This document shows positions 27,553 to 37,350 of a stretch of 64,000 nucleotides of DNA, in pieces; within the stretch, counting starts at the first letter, position 1; the number at the start of each line of letters is the position of its first letter. Made by a program: the position numbers and the translations under genes. Where the stretch lies: positions 1 through 64,000 of the forward strand of contig NZ_JAUZDX010000006.1 of the NCBI RefSeq assembly GCF_030704685.1, read 5' to 3'. The notes under the pieces were generated by a model that worked only from the letters and a program-made list of their open reading frames with translations, had not been told where the DNA came from and did no database searches. The stretch comes from Acidovorax sp. A1169 (GTDB taxonomy: Bacteria; Pseudomonadota; Gammaproteobacteria; Burkholderiales; Burkholderiaceae_C).

Positions 27553-29000
27553 TCCACCTTCACATCGGCACGTGCCATGTATTTGCCAAATTCATCGGAC
27601 AGGCCGCAGCTTTCGAGCAGCTCGGCCAGGGCCTTCACGTAGTCGTGGGCGGCCTGTGCCCCTTCGGTCTGTGCCTTGGCCTGGTTGACCTGGGCGTCGA
27701 TCAGGTCCAGCGTGGTGCTGGTGCCTGCGCGGAGGCCCGAGGTGCGCAGGCGCAGCACCTCGTCGGCCACCTCCAGCCCGGGCTGCAGGGCGAAATAGGC
27801 GCGCCGCGCCTGCTCCAGCGCCTGCCAGCGCTTTTCCACCAGCAGGGCGATGTCGTTCTGCGCCTGGGCGCCGCTGCGCTCGGCCTGCTCGATCTGGCGC
27901 GAGGACGATGCGGCCAGCGCATCGCGGTCGATGGAGTCCCACAGCGTGAAGCGCACACCGATGCCGGCCACCCAGTCGGCATCCCTGCCGCTTTTGAGCT
28001 GGCGCTGGCCGAAGGCGAAGACCTGCGGCTTGCGCAAGGCCTCCTGCGCGGCATGCAACTGCTCGGCCTGGCCCTTTTTGGCGGCCACCTTGGCCAGGCC
28101 CGGGTGGCGCTGCAGCGCGGCATCAACGAAATGGGGCAGGGGCTCCACCGGCTGGCCGAGCACGAAGAGCGGGCTGGTGGGCGTCACGCGCTCGCTGGCT
28201 TTCACCGTGCGGGTGAGGGCGGTGGCGGCCAGGTCGGCGTCGTCGCGGGCCTTGCGTGCGTTGCGGCGGGCTTCCTCCAGTGCGGCGCGGGCCTGCAGGC
28301 GCTCCACGCGGGCGATCACGCCGGCGTCCAGCATCTTCTGCGCGGCGGCATCGTGCTGCTCGATGGTGGCCAGGGCCGACTCACGCAGGCGGGCCGCGTG
28401 TTCGGCCAGTTGGGCGCCGAAGTAGCGCTGCACCAGCACGGTGGTGACCTCGTGGCCGGTCTTGTCGGCATCGGCCTGCGCCTCGGCGGCCTGCGCCTCC
28501 ACCAGGCCGCGTGCGGCGTCGCTGGCACCGCCCATGTAGATCGGCCAGATGCCCGAGACCGAGGTGCTGGTGTCCGTCTTGTGGCGGTTCAGCGTGTAGC
28601 TGGCCGGCAGGTGCGGCAATTGGGCCAGCGAGCCCGCCAGCTGCGGCGGCAACTGCTGCAGCACGCCCGGCAGGGCCTGGTTCACGGGGTTGAGGTCGAG
28701 GTCCAGGTTGGCGTTGTAGGCGTACGCGGCACCGCTGAACGAGACCACGGGCCCGCCCAGGCGCGCCAGGGCCTGGCGGCGCAGCTGTGCGCTTTGCACC
28801 GCATTGCGCGATGCGGCGAGCTGGTCGGAGCGCGCCGCCAACTGCTCCTGCGCCGTATGGAAAGCCATGGGTTCGGCCTGCGCAGGCCACTGCATGGCGA
28901 GCGCAGCCAGCAGGGCGGCGGCCCGCAGTGTGGAAATACGCAGGCAAGGGCGGGGCTGGCCGGCCGCCGCGTGCGGCCGGTGGGAGGGGCTCTGGATCAT
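27549..29000 (-). CDS. TolC-family outer-membrane efflux channel
   Basis: A 483-residue outer-membrane protein. The signal peptide is internal to the first ~50 residues (LRAAALLAALAMQWPAQA). The mature part has the two repeated helical hairpins of the outer-membrane factor family, seen as LVEAQAAEAQADADKTGHEV and RLRTSGLRAGTSTTLDLIDAQ. The start is ATG 29000, because the longer frame fuses into the upstream hydrolase region in another frame. It follows the PF10118 gene by 11 bases and overlaps the HlyD gene by four. Confidence 0.85.
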   Translation of the reverse strand: MIQSPSHRPHAAAGQPRPCLRISTLRAAALLAALAMQWPAQAEPMAFHTAQEQLAARSDQLAASRNAVQSAQLRRQALARLGGPVVSFSGAAYAYNANLDLDLNPVNQALPGVLQQLPPQLAGSLAQLPHLPASYTLNRHKTDTSTSVSGIWPIYMGGASDAARGLVEAQAAEAQADADKTGHEVTTVLVQRYFGAQLAEHAARLRESALATIEQHDAAAQKMLDAGVIARVERLQARAALEEARRNARKARDDADLAATALTRTVKASERVTPTSPLFVLGQPVEPLPHFVDAALQRHPGLAKVAAKKGQAEQLHAAQEALRKPQVFAFGQRQLKSGRDADWVAGIGVRFTLWDSIDRDALAASSSRQIEQAERSGAQAQNDIALLVEKRWQALEQARRAYFALQPGLEVADEVLRLRTSGLRAGTSTTLDLIDAQVNQAKAQTEGAQAAHDYVKALAELLESCGLSDEFGKYMARADVKVE

Positions 29001-29011
29001 GGTGGGAGGGG

Positions 29012-29833
29012 TTAGCGCGCGCCTACGGGGGTATAGGCATCGCGGTGGTCGGCCAGCCAGCGCTCGGAGAGGTCGCTGCCCTGCTGGCTGGGGTGGAAAT
29101 CGCGCCGCAGGTACGCGCGCCAGGGGCGCCAGGTCTCGCGCACCAGGCCCCCCTTGCCGAAGAGCGTGCGGGCCGCGCTGCGCCAGGTGCGCCAGTGCCA
29201 CAGCGTGCCGTCGCGGCGCAGGTTGCCCACGGTCTGGCGCAGCACGTCGCCCAGAAAGACCAGGGTGATGCGCCGGAACCAAGTGATGCGCCAGGCATGG
29301 TCGCCGTCCAGCGCCTGGTAAATGTCGAAGGCCGTCCTCTTGTGCTCGGCCTCTTCGGCGCAGTGCCATTGCCACATCGTGGCCAGGCGTGGATCGGAGC
29401 CGGCGAGGACCTCGGGGTGGCCCAGCAGCCACTCGGCCAGCAAGGCGGTGAAGTGCTCGTTGGCGGCGGTCACCGCCAGCGGATGGCGCGGGTCGGCGCC
29501 CTCGAAGAGCTTCATGCGCTCGGCCGCGCGCGGGCCCCAGGTGTTGACCAGGCCCTGCGTGTCGAGGTGGCCGTTGAACAGCGCGTGGATGCGCCGGTGC
29601 GTGGCCTCCTGCCCGATGAAGCCGCGCACCTCGTCGGCGTGCTGCGCCTGCCGGTCGGCGGGCAGGGCCTTGTGGCCATTGCGCACCGCGTCGATGAAGA
29701 ACTGCTCGCCCACGGGGAAGCTCATGGACAGCGCATTGAAGAGCGCCGTGCGAAAGGCATCGCCGCCGCACCAGTGGCGCGCAAAAGGCGCTTCCAGGTC
29801 GATGAGCAGACGGCGGACGACGAGTTCGGTCAT
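29012..29833 (-). CDS. PF10118-family predicted metal-dependent hydrolase
   Basis: A 273-residue helical protein of the PF10118/COG3687 family. Possible metal ligands lie in FIGQEATHRRIHALFN, AANEHFTA and HCAEEAEHKRTAFDIYQ, an E...H...E...EEAEHK pattern that resembles ferritin-like di-iron proteins more than hydrolases. Activity is unproven. ATG at 29833 has GGAG upstream. It is the first gene of the export operon and divergent from the TetR gene, so its substrate may be the compound exported. Confidence 0.75.
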   Translation of the reverse strand: MTELVVRRLLIDLEAPFARHWCGGDAFRTALFNALSMSFPVGEQFFIDAVRNGHKALPADRQAQHADEVRGFIGQEATHRRIHALFNGHLDTQGLVNTWGPRAAERMKLFEGADPRHPLAVTAANEHFTALLAEWLLGHPEVLAGSDPRLATMWQWHCAEEAEHKRTAFDIYQALDGDHAWRITWFRRITLVFLGDVLRQTVGNLRRDGTLWHWRTWRSAARTLFGKGGLVRETWRPWRAYLRRDFHPSQQGSDLSERWLADHRDAYTPVGAR

Positions 29834-29860
29834 GGCGGGCTCCAAGGGATGAAAGGTTTT

Positions 29861-29876
29861 GGTACTGCATGGTACC
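29861..29876. promoter_or_regulatory. TetR operator, copy 1
   Basis: GGTACTGCATGGTACC: inverted repeat with 6-bp arms and 4-base spacer, one mismatch. It lies 28 bases before the PF10118 start. Confidence 0.7.
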
Positions 29877-29902
29877 AGTTGCATATCATGCGTGGCGAGT
29901 GT

Positions 29903-29918
29903 GGTACTGTCAAGTACC
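29903..29918. promoter_or_regulatory. TetR operator, copy 2
   Basis: GGTACTGTCAAGTACC: perfect 6-bp arms, 4-base spacer. Its centre is 42 bases from copy 1, four helical turns, so two dimers would sit on the same DNA face. It lies 22 bases before the TetR start. Confidence 0.75.
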
Positions 29919-29939
29919 TTTTCGGAGTTTCACCGCGCC

Positions 29940-30551
29940 ATGACCGAAGCCACGACCGCCGCCAGCCCATCCACATCCACCGTACACCGCTCCCGCCTGC
30001 TGGAGGGCATGGCGCGCGCCGTGGCCGCGCGCGGCTATGCCGACACCACCATCGCCGACATCGTGCGCGAGGCCAGCGTCTCGCGCCGCACCTTCTACGA
30101 GAACTTCGCCGACAAGGCCGAGTGCCTTATCGCGCTGTACGAGGTCGCCAGCGGCAACGCCATCACGGTGCTGCGCAACGCCATCGATCCGCACAGCGAC
30201 TGGCAGGCCCAGGTGGAGCAGGCCATGGGTGCCTACTTCGGCGTGCTTGAGAGCAACCCCGTGCTTCTGCGCACGCTGTTCGTGGAGATGCTGGGCCTGG
30301 GCGCGCCGGGCCTGGCCGCGCGCCGCCGCGCCAACCAGCAGCTGGCCGACCTGATGCTCGACGTGGTGAACAACCGCCCGGGCGAGCGCCTGCGCAAGGC
30401 CCCGCTCAAGCCCATGATGGCCATGGCCGTGGTGGGCGGCATCAACGAGATGGTGCTGCAGTCCATCGAGCAGGGGCGCGCCAACGACCTGCAGGAACTG
30501 GTGGAGCCGGCCGCGATGCTGCTCAGGGCCGCGATCTCGGCGGAGTTTTGA
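29940..30551 (+). CDS. TetR-family repressor of the export operon
   Basis: A 203-residue protein. The N-terminal HTH (GYADTTIADIVREASVSRRTFYENFADKAECLIALYE) is canonical TetR/AcrR; the C-terminal ligand domain was not recognised further. It is divergent from the PF10118–TolC–HlyD–permease operon, and the 106-base gap holds two identical-type palindromes, so it very probably represses both its own gene and the exporter. Start at the ATG at 29940; an upstream in-frame start would run through the operators. Confidence 0.88.
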   Translation: MTEATTAASPSTSTVHRSRLLEGMARAVAARGYADTTIADIVREASVSRRTFYENFADKAECLIALYEVASGNAITVLRNAIDPHSDWQAQVEQAMGAYFGVLESNPVLLRTLFVEMLGLGAPGLAARRRANQQLADLMLDVVNNRPGERLRKAPLKPMMAMAVVGGINEMVLQSIEQGRANDLQELVEPAAMLLRAAISAEF

Positions 30552-30552
30552 G

Positions 30553-30939
30553 TCAGACCTCGTTCGCTATTTCGATCAGGTTCTCGTCCGGATCGTAGAT
30601 ATAGACCGAGCGCATCCGCTGCCGCGCACCGGTGGCACCCACGGGCCCCTGCACCACGGCCACGCCCTCGGCGGCCAGATGCACAAGGACTGCGTCGAGC
30701 GGCGTGTGCGTGAGAAAGCACAGGTCGCCCGAGCCTGCCGTGGCATGGCGCACGTTCGGGTCCACCACCGTGCCCACCTCGTGCAGGTTGATCTTCTGTT
30801 CGCCGAAATGCAGTGCGTAGCGCCCCGGCTTGAACTCGCGCGCCGCCATGCCCAGCACGCGCTCGTAGAAGGTAATGGTGGCCGGAATGCTGGCGACGGT
30901 CAGGACCACATGGTCCAGCGATTGCACGGTGATGGGCAT
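30553..30939 (-). CDS. VOC family (glyoxalase-like) protein
   Basis: A 128-residue single-domain VOC protein: SLDHVVLTVASIPATITFYERVLGM, KPGRYALHFGEQKINLHE, and the C-terminal VYIYDPDENLIEIAN. Metal ligands likely are H9, H53 and E125. This is the group often called VOC virulence protein, a fosfomycin/extradiol-like fold of unknown substrate. Its stop is one base from the convergent TetR stop. Starts with ATG at 30939. Confidence 0.85.
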   Translation of the reverse strand: MPITVQSLDHVVLTVASIPATITFYERVLGMAAREFKPGRYALHFGEQKINLHEVGTVVDPNVRHATAGSGDLCFLTHTPLDAVLVHLAAEGVAVVQGPVGATGARQRMRSVYIYDPDENLIEIANEV

Positions 30940-30961
30940 GGCAGTGCGGTGAAATGGCTTG

Positions 30962-30990
30962 GAAAAAGAAAAGGCCCGCCGAAGCGGGCC
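30962..30990 (-). terminator. Terminator of hppA
   Basis: On the minus strand GGCCCGC–TTCG–GCGGGCC followed by TTTTCTTTTT. A perfect stem with a UUCG tetraloop and a good T-run, 30 bases after the hppA stop. Confidence 0.9.
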
Positions 30991-31019
30991 GTGGCCGTAC
31001 AGGCTGCTACCGCAGCGTA

Positions 31020-33095
31020 TCAGCTCCCATGGAATCGCACCACCAGCGGCACGATCAGCAGCGCCACGATGTTGATGATCTTGATCAGCGGGTTGATGGC
31101 CGGGCCGGCCGTGTCCTTGTAGGGGTCGCCCACGGTGTCACCGGTCACGGCGGCCTTGTGCGCCTCGCTGCCCTTGCCGCCATGGTGGCCATCTTCGATG
31201 TACTTCTTGGCATTGTCCCAGGCGCCGCCGCCCGTGCACATGGAGATGGCGACGAACAGCCCGGTGACGATGGTGCCCATGAGCAGGCCGCCGAGCGCCT
31301 TGGGCCCCAGTAGCAGGCCGACCACGATGGGCACCACCACGGGCAGCAGGCTGGGGATCACCATTTCCTTGATGGCGGCGGTGGTCAGCATGTCCACGGC
31401 CTTGCCGTACTCAGGCTTGCCCGTGCCGTCCATGATGCCGGGGATGGTGCTGAACTGGCGGCGCACCTCCACCACCACCGCGCCGGCCGCGCGGCCCACG
31501 GCCTCCATGGCCATGGCGCCGAACAGGTAGGGGATCAGCCCGCCGATGAACAGGCCGACGATGACCAGCGGGTCCGACAGGTCGAAGCTGATGGCCTTGC
31601 CATAGCTTTCCAGCTTGTGCGTGTAGTCGGCAAACAGCACCAGCGCCGCCAGGCCCGCCGAGCCGATGGCATAGCCCTTGGTCACGGCCTTGGTGGTGTT
31701 GCCCACAGCATCCAGCGGGTCGGTGACGTCGCGTACGCTGCTGGGCAGCTCGGCCATCTCGGCAATGCCGCCGGCGTTATCGGTGATGGGGCCGTAGGCG
31801 TCCAGCGCCACCACGATGCCCGCCATGCTCAGCATGGACGTGGCCGCCACGGCAATGCCGTAGAGCCCGGCGAGCTGGTAGGACGCAAGGATGGCCAGGC
31901 AGACGAAGAGCACCGGCCAGGCGGTGGAGCGCATCGAGACCCCCAGGCCGGCGATGATGTTGGTGCCGTGGCCGGTGGTGGAGGCCTGTGCGATGTGCTG
32001 CACGGGCGAATACTGCGTGCCGGTGTAGAACTCGGTGATCCAGACCAGCGCGGCCGTGAGCACCAGCCCCGTGGCGCAGGCGCCGAACAGGCGCATCTGG
32101 CTGCCGCTGGCGCGGATGGCGTTGTCCGGCATGATCCACATCGTGACGAAGTAGAACGCGATCAGCGACAGAATGCCCGCGATCGCCAGGCCCTTGTACA
32201 GGGCGGGCATCACGTTCTTCATGCCCGGCGAGGCCTTCACGAAGAAGCAGCCGATGATCGATGCCACGATGGACACGGCGCCCAGCGCCAGCGGGTACAC
32301 CGCAGCGTTGACCGGCGCGGCCACCACCATCAGCGCGCCCAGCACCATGGTGGCGATCAGCGTCACGGCATAGGTCTCGAACAGGTCGGCCGCCATGCCG
32401 GCGCAGTCGCCCACGTTGTCGCCCACGTTGTCGGCGATCACGGCGGGGTTGCGCGGGTCGTCTTCAGGGATGCCGGCCTCCACCTTGCCAACCAGGTCGG
32501 CGCCCACGTCGGCGCCCTTGGTGAAGATGCCGCCGCCCAGGCGCGCAAAGATCGAGATCAGCGAGGAGCCGAAGGCAAAGCCGATCAGCGGGTTGAGCGC
32601 CTCGGCCAGCATGGGCCCCGAGGTGATGCCCCGCGACAGCGCCCAGTAAAAACCCGTTACACCCAGGAGGCCCAGGCCCACGACCAGCATGCCGGTGATG
32701 GCACCGCCGCGAAAGGCCACGTCGAGCGCGGGGCCGATGCCCTGGGTAGCGGCCTGCGCGGTGCGCACGTTGGCGCGCACCGAGACGTTCATGCCGATGA
32801 AACCGCAGGCGCCCGAGAGAAAGGCCCCCAGCACGAAGCCGAGCGCGGAGGTCAGGTCCAGAAAGGCACCGATGAGAATCGCCAGCACCACGCCGACGAT
32901 GGCAATGGTCTTGTACTGGCGTGCCAGGTAGGCGGCTGCACCGGCCTGTATGGCGGCGGCAATCTCCTGCATGCGCGCGTTGCCCGCATCCTTGGCAAGA
33001 ATCCACCCACGGGCCCAGATGCCGTAGGCCACCGCAATCAATCCGCAAACCAATGCCAGTATCAGAGGGGACGTCAGCGCTGAGTTGTCAGCCAT
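31020..33095 (-). CDS. hppA: Membrane-bound proton-translocating pyrophosphatase, K+-independent type
   Basis: A 691-residue protein with about 16 hydrophobic segments. Active-site marks are [42 protein letters not shown] and the C-terminal [12 protein letters not shown]. The segment [10 protein letters not shown] has Lys and Thr at the two positions that are Ala and Gly in potassium-dependent enzymes, so it is a K+-independent H+ pump. It couples hydrolysis of pyrophosphate to proton export at the inner membrane. Divergent from ppa, the soluble pyrophosphatase. Confidence 0.95.
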   Translation of the reverse strand: MADNSALTSPLILALVCGLIAVAYGIWARGWILAKDAGNARMQEIAAAIQAGAAAYLARQYKTIAIVGVVLAILIGAFLDLTSALGFVLGAFLSGACGFIGMNVSVRANVRTAQAATQGIGPALDVAFRGGAITGMLVVGLGLLGVTGFYWALSRGITSGPMLAEALNPLIGFAFGSSLISIFARLGGGIFTKGADVGADLVGKVEAGIPEDDPRNPAVIADNVGDNVGDCAGMAADLFETYAVTLIATMVLGALMVVAAPVNAAVYPLALGAVSIVASIIGCFFVKASPGMKNVMPALYKGLAIAGILSLIAFYFVTMWIMPDNAIRASGSQMRLFGACATGLVLTAALVWITEFYTGTQYSPVQHIAQASTTGHGTNIIAGLGVSMRSTAWPVLFVCLAILASYQLAGLYGIAVAATSMLSMAGIVVALDAYGPITDNAGGIAEMAELPSSVRDVTDPLDAVGNTTKAVTKGYAIGSAGLAALVLFADYTHKLESYGKAISFDLSDPLVIVGLFIGGLIPYLFGAMAMEAVGRAAGAVVVEVRRQFSTIPGIMDGTGKPEYGKAVDMLTTAAIKEMVIPSLLPVVVPIVVGLLLGPKALGGLLMGTIVTGLFVAISMCTGGGAWDNAKKYIEDGHHGGKGSEAHKAAVTGDTVGDPYKDTAGPAINPLIKIINIVALLIVPLVVRFHGS

Positions 33096-33382
33096 GCATT
33101 TCTCCTTGGTTTTTTCAGTTGCACGGAAGGAAACACAACGCAGGTCGGTGGTGCTTCCGCTGCGTTGCTTCCTCGTGCTCCTGGGGGAAGAATCTGCTCA
33201 AAATCGGGAGCAGCTTCTCAAGGAGTCGATTGGCCAACGGACCCAATTTACAGGCAAACGCCGGTTTGCAAGCGGGCAGAAAGGGGCATGCGCCTAAAAT
33301 CAGGGTTAATCCCGACGCTCTTGGTCCCTATTGGTCCTGAACCGGGCTCGCGGGTTATCGTTTCAAACCACTATCCACAGAC

Positions 33383-33925
33383 ATGTCCCTGAACCACGTA
33401 CCTCCTGGCAAGAACGCCCCCGACTCCTTCAACGTCGTCATCGAGATCCCGATGAACGCCGATCCGATCAAGTACGAAGTGGACAAGGAATCGGGCGCGA
33501 TCTTCGTGGACCGCTTCATGACCACGGCCATGCACTACCCCACCAACTACGGCTATGTGCCGCAGACGCTGTCGGGCGACGGCGACCCGGTGGACGTGCT
33601 GGTGATCACCCCCTACCCGCTGTTCCCCGGCGTGGTCGTGCCCTGCCGCCCCATCGGCATCCTGATGATGGAAGACGAAGCCGGCGTGGACGGCAAGGTG
33701 CTGGCCGTGCCCACCGACAAGGTGCTGCCCATCTACACCCACTGGCAGAAGGTGGAAGACGTGAACCCGATGCGCCTGAAGGCCATCAGCCACTTCTTCG
33801 AGCACTACAAGGACCTGGAAGCCGGGAAGTGGGTCAAGGTGCTGGGCTGGGAAGGCCTGGACGCAGCCAAGAAGGAAATCATGGACGGCATCGCCAGCTT
33901 CAAGGCCAAGAACAGCCAGGCCTGA
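33383..33925 (+). CDS. ppa: Soluble family I inorganic pyrophosphatase
   Basis: A 180-residue cytosolic enzyme with [30 protein letters not shown] and the metal-binding signature DGDPVDVLV. It hydrolyses pyrophosphate to phosphate with Mg2+, driving biosynthesis forward. The divergent neighbour hppA does the same reaction while conserving energy, so the 287-base gap between them probably balances both. A strong terminator follows. Confidence 0.96.
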   Translation: MSLNHVPPGKNAPDSFNVVIEIPMNADPIKYEVDKESGAIFVDRFMTTAMHYPTNYGYVPQTLSGDGDPVDVLVITPYPLFPGVVVPCRPIGILMMEDEAGVDGKVLAVPTDKVLPIYTHWQKVEDVNPMRLKAISHFFEHYKDLEAGKWVKVLGWEGLDAAKKEIMDGIASFKAKNSQA

Positions 33926-33957
33926 TCCCCGGCTGCCTTGCCGGCGGCCCGCTGACC

Positions 33958-33995
33958 AAAAAGCATGCATGCCCTCGCGGGCTGCATGCTTTTTT
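33958..33995 (+). terminator. Terminator of ppa
   Basis: AAAGCATGCA then GCCC–TCGC–GGGC then TGCATGCTTTTTT: a long stem with one bulged T and a T-run. The A-rich 5' side also allows action on the opposite strand. Confidence 0.9.
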
Positions 33996-34110
33996 CATGG
34001 AAACCCCGCACTGTGCAGTGCCCCGGCCGTTGCTAGACTGCGCAAAGCCAGGGTGTCGGTGCGCAATCCTGCGCCCGCCCTGGCACGAATGGCCGTGGCC
34101 AAGGGATGAT

Positions 34111-35928
34111 ATGAAGATTTCCGACGTGAGTATCGGGCTCAAGCTGGGGATCGGGTTCTTTGCCCTGGTGCTGCTCACGGCCTTGCTGGGCGCGGTCTCG
34201 TTTTTCCAGCTGTCACGCATCCACCACAACGCACAGGAGATCGCCAGCAACCTGCTGCCCAGCGGGGGCTACACGGGCGAGCTCAGGGTGTTGATGAACC
34301 GCATGCGGCGCTCCGAGGCCGGCATGATCACCGCGCGCAGCACCGCCGAAGTCCGGGCCTTTGCTGAGCAGATGAACGCGCTTGCCAAAGACCTGGAGCG
34401 TGTGGAGGCGCAGTACGAACCGCTGGTCACTGCCGGTGAGGAGCGTGAGGCCTTCCAGACCTTTCGCACGCGCAAGGCCGTGTACTACAAGCTCCAGGCC
34501 AACCTGGTGGATGTCGCCAAGGCGGTGGACTTCAGCACCAACGACACCCTGGCGTTGAGCGCCGATGCCTTGTCGGGGCTGTTTGCCGGTGAATCCGAAA
34601 CCGCCTTCGTGGCCGCTGCCGAAACCCTGAGCGAATTGCAGAAAATCAATTCCGCGCAGGCCGACAAGGAGCAGGCCGAGGTGCAGCCGGTCTTCCAGGC
34701 AGCCCGGGTCTGGGTGCTGGGCACGCTGGCAGCCTGTGTGGCGCTTGCGGTCGTGCTGGGCGTGTCGATCACGCGCTTGGTCACTCGCCCCGCAAGAAAG
34801 GCGGTGAGCGCTGCGCGCGCCATTGCCGAAGGCGATCTCACGGCGGCCATGCCGGCGCATGGCAAGGATGAAATGGGCCAGTTGCTGTCGGCGCTGGAGG
34901 ACATGCGCGCCAACCTGGCCCGCGTGGTCACCGGCGTGCGCGGCAACGCCTAAAGCGTAGCCTCGGCCAGCGCACAGATTGCCTCGGGCAACAACGACCT
35001 GTCGGCGCGCACCGAGCAGCAGGCCTCGGCACTGGAAGAGACAGCCGCATCGATGGAAGAACTGGGCTCCACCGTGCGCCAGAACGCAGACAACGCACGC
35101 CAGGCCAACCAGCTGGCGCTGAGTGCGTCCACCGTGGCCGTACAGGGCGGCGACGTGGTGGCCGAAGTGGTCGAGGCCATGAAAGGCATCAACGCCAGCA
35201 GCAGCAAGATCGCGGACATCATCAGCGTCATCGACGGCATCGCCTTCCAGACCAACATCCTGGCCCTGAATGCAGCGGTGGAAGCTGCCCGGGCCGGCGA
35301 GCAAGGCCGGGGCTTTGCCGTGGTGGCCAGCGAAGTGCGCAGCCTGGCCGGGCGCAGCGCCGAAGCGGCCAAGGAAATCAAGGGCCTGATCACCGCCAGC
35401 GTCGAGCGTGTGGAGCAAGGCACGCAACTGGTGGACAAGGCCGGGGCCACCATGACCGAAGTGGTGGCCGCCATCCGGCGCGTCACGGACATCATGGGCG
35501 AGATCAGCGCCGCCAGCAGCGAACAAAGCGCAGGGGTGGGCCAGGTGGGAGAAGCGGTCACGCAGATCGACCAGGCCACCCAGCAGAACGCAGCGCTGGT
35601 GGAAGAGATGGCCGCAGCAGCGAGCAGCCTGAACAGCCAGGCGGGCGAACTGGTGAACGCGGTGGCGGTGTTCCGGCTGGCGGGCGATGTCAGCGGTGCT
35701 GGCAACTACCGCGCACCGGCACCGGCGCCAACGGCTCGCAAGCCAGCGCCGGCCCCGCGCGCGGCAGTCACGTCCACGCCGGCGGTCAACGCCCCGGTGG
35801 CCAGCCGACTGGCGGCGCCCAAGGGCCCCCTGGCGCCCAAGGCCGCACCGGCGGCAAGCCCTGCGCCAGCGCCAAAGGCGCCGGCCAAGGCGGCCGGAGG
35901 TGGGGATGATGACTGGGAGAGCTTCTAA
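34111..35928 (+). pseudogene. Methyl-accepting chemotaxis protein interrupted by an in-frame stop
   Basis: The frame starts at ATG 34111 and would encode 605 residues: helix 1 (LGIGFFALVLLTALLGAVSFF), a periplasmic four-helix sensor domain, helix 2 (VLGTLAACVALAVVLGVSI), HAMP, and a full cytoplasmic signalling domain ending DDDWESF, a CheR/CheB-type tether. Codon 281 (34951-34953) is TAA, between the HAMP domain and the first methylation helix, where the two neighbouring MCPs have Glu or Gln. Reading resumes in the same frame at once, so a single base change (GAA or CAA to TAA) explains it. Without suppression only a 280-residue sensor-HAMP stub is made. The rest is undamaged, so the mutation is recent, or a sequencing error. 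Confidence 0.85.
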
Positions 35929-36077
35929 GCGCTTGATCGGGATCAAGCGCCTCGTCTGACAGTGCTGCGGCCTGACAGACGTCGCCACGCGCAGCGCGTG
36001 GGGCTTACAACGGAAGGACAGCGAGCGGTACCCGAGCGGTGCCGCTTGACAATCCCTTCACTTCCAAGGAGAAGCCC

Positions 36078-36452
36078 ATGATCCCCTCCCTCACCCTGGA
36101 CAAGGACCTCGCCGAGCAGGCGCGCCCCGGCCATGGCATTCCATCGCAAGACCCCGATCCTGCAGCACAGTTGCCGTTGTCGGATGCCGAGAAAGAGCGT
36201 GAGTCCCAGTCGGCCCTCGTGGGCGGCGGTGTCGTGGCCGGCGCAGCGGCAGGGGCTGCGGTCGGCGCGGTCGTTGGCGGGCCGGTGGGCGTGGTCGTCG
36301 GAGGAACGCTGGGTGTATTGGCGGGTGCTGTTGGCGGTGCCGCTGCGGGCTCAATCGCCACGCCGGATGAACCCAGCAAGACCATTCCCGATTCCGGGGA
36401 GCACGAAGTCGTGCGCACTGGGGAAACCGGGCACGAAGACCTCAATCGCTGA
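36078..36452 (+). CDS. Small glycine-zipper-like hypothetical protein
   Basis: A 124-residue protein not tied to a named family. A hydrophilic N-terminus (DLAEQARPGHGIPSQDPDP) is followed by one long Gly/Ala/Val-rich hydrophobic stretch (residues ~48-92, with repeated GxxxG) and a polar C-terminus (GEHEVVRTGETGHED). Such glycine-zipper segments insert in or bind to membranes. There is no signal peptide. AAGGAG lies 7 bases before the ATG at 36078. It stands between the broken MCP and a hydrolase gene; no function is assigned. Confidence 0.6.
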   Translation: MIPSLTLDKDLAEQARPGHGIPSQDPDPAAQLPLSDAEKERESQSALVGGGVVAGAAAGAAVGAVVGGPVGVVVGGTLGVLAGAVGGAAAGSIATPDEPSKTIPDSGEHEVVRTGETGHEDLNR

Positions 36453-36537
36453 GCACCATGCTCCCGATCGACAATGAAATAACGCGCTAAGGCGGGTCAT
36501 TGCATTGCATCATTCGAGCTGCCCAGCGTGCCTTGCG

Positions 36538-37350
36538 TCAGCGTGGCCGGTGCGGATCCGGAAACACGAGCTGCAGCCCCGGCAGGGCAGGGCGTTTGAA
36601 GGCTTGCCACGCGGCTCCCGGCACCTGTGGCTGTGCCAGCCGGTCGGCCACAACCCACCAGGCGCTCGGGTTCAGCCCCATGCCGAAATGGCTGGCCACC
36701 ACCTCGATGTTCTCGGTGTGCGGGTTGTGCGGGGCGGGGGCCTGCAGGCTGCCGCGCCAGGCCACCACGCCATCGCTGCGCGAGTAGATGCTGGTGGTGG
36801 GCACGGGCGGGGCCTCGGGAAGGTTGTAGTTCTCGGTCTCGCGCTCGATGCTGCGGCCGCTGGCGAACTGGTAGATGCGCCAGGCATTGGTGGAGGTGTG
36901 GGGCCCGGCAAAGGGCGTGCCCAGTGTCACCACGCAACGCACCAGGTCGGGCAGTTCCTTGGCCAGCTCGCGGGCATAGATGCCGCCCAGGCTCCAGCCC
37001 ACCAGGCTCACCTTGTCGCCACTGCGCTGCGCGGCCTGCTGCAACTGCTGCTTGGCGTTGTCCAGCACGCCTTCGCGCGGACCCAGGTTCAGGCCCTGAC
37101 CCCAGCCCTGGGTGTCATAGCTGCGCGATTCCAGGTAGCGGCGCAGTGGCGCCGTGGTGGCGTCCCCGGCCGTGAGCCCGGGAAAGACGATGACGGAATG
37201 CCCGTCCCCTCGGGGGGCGCGCTGCAGTACCGGCCAGGCGGGCAGCACGGCCCCGAATTCCCAGGGCGCACGCAGCTCCAGCGCCAGCAAGGGCAGGCCG
37301 GGTGCGGGCATGTGGTGGGGGTTTGTCTCTTTCCTTGTGAACAGCGGCAT
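36538..37350 (-). CDS. Alpha/beta-hydrolase (lipase/esterase-like)
   Basis: About 270 residues of an alpha/beta-hydrolase. The nucleophile elbow is GWSLGG in KVSLVGWSLGGIYARELA; oxyanion-side VIVFPGLTAGD precedes it; a likely acid is in SIYSRSDGVV and the His in EVVASHFGMGL. This is the group close to PGAP1/lipase-like proteins. No signal peptide is visible. The start is uncertain: ATG 37350 or 37311; the longer frame runs into the repeat element at 37394-37557 and is not trusted. Confidence 0.7.
   Translation of the reverse strand: MPLFTRKETNPHHMPAPGLPLLALELRAPWEFGAVLPAWPVLQRAPRGDGHSVIVFPGLTAGDATTAPLRRYLESRSYDTQGWGQGLNLGPREGVLDNAKQQLQQAAQRSGDKVSLVGWSLGGIYARELAKELPDLVRCVVTLGTPFAGPHTSTNAWRIYQFASGRSIERETENYNLPEAPPVPTTSIYSRSDGVVAWRGSLQAPAPHNPHTENIEVVASHFGMGLNPSAWWVVADRLAQPQVPGAAWQAFKRPALPGLQLVFPDPHRPR

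Noticed and set aside
33121..33190. Third copy of the MITE-like repeat upstream of ppa
   Set aside because: Only about 15 bases (CCGCTGCGTTGCTTC) match; no terminal repeats, so could be chance or a relic.
35929..35950. GCGCTTGATC–GG–GATCAAGCGC after the broken MCP
   Set aside because: Good symmetry but no T-run and a loop too small unless opened; not called as a terminator.
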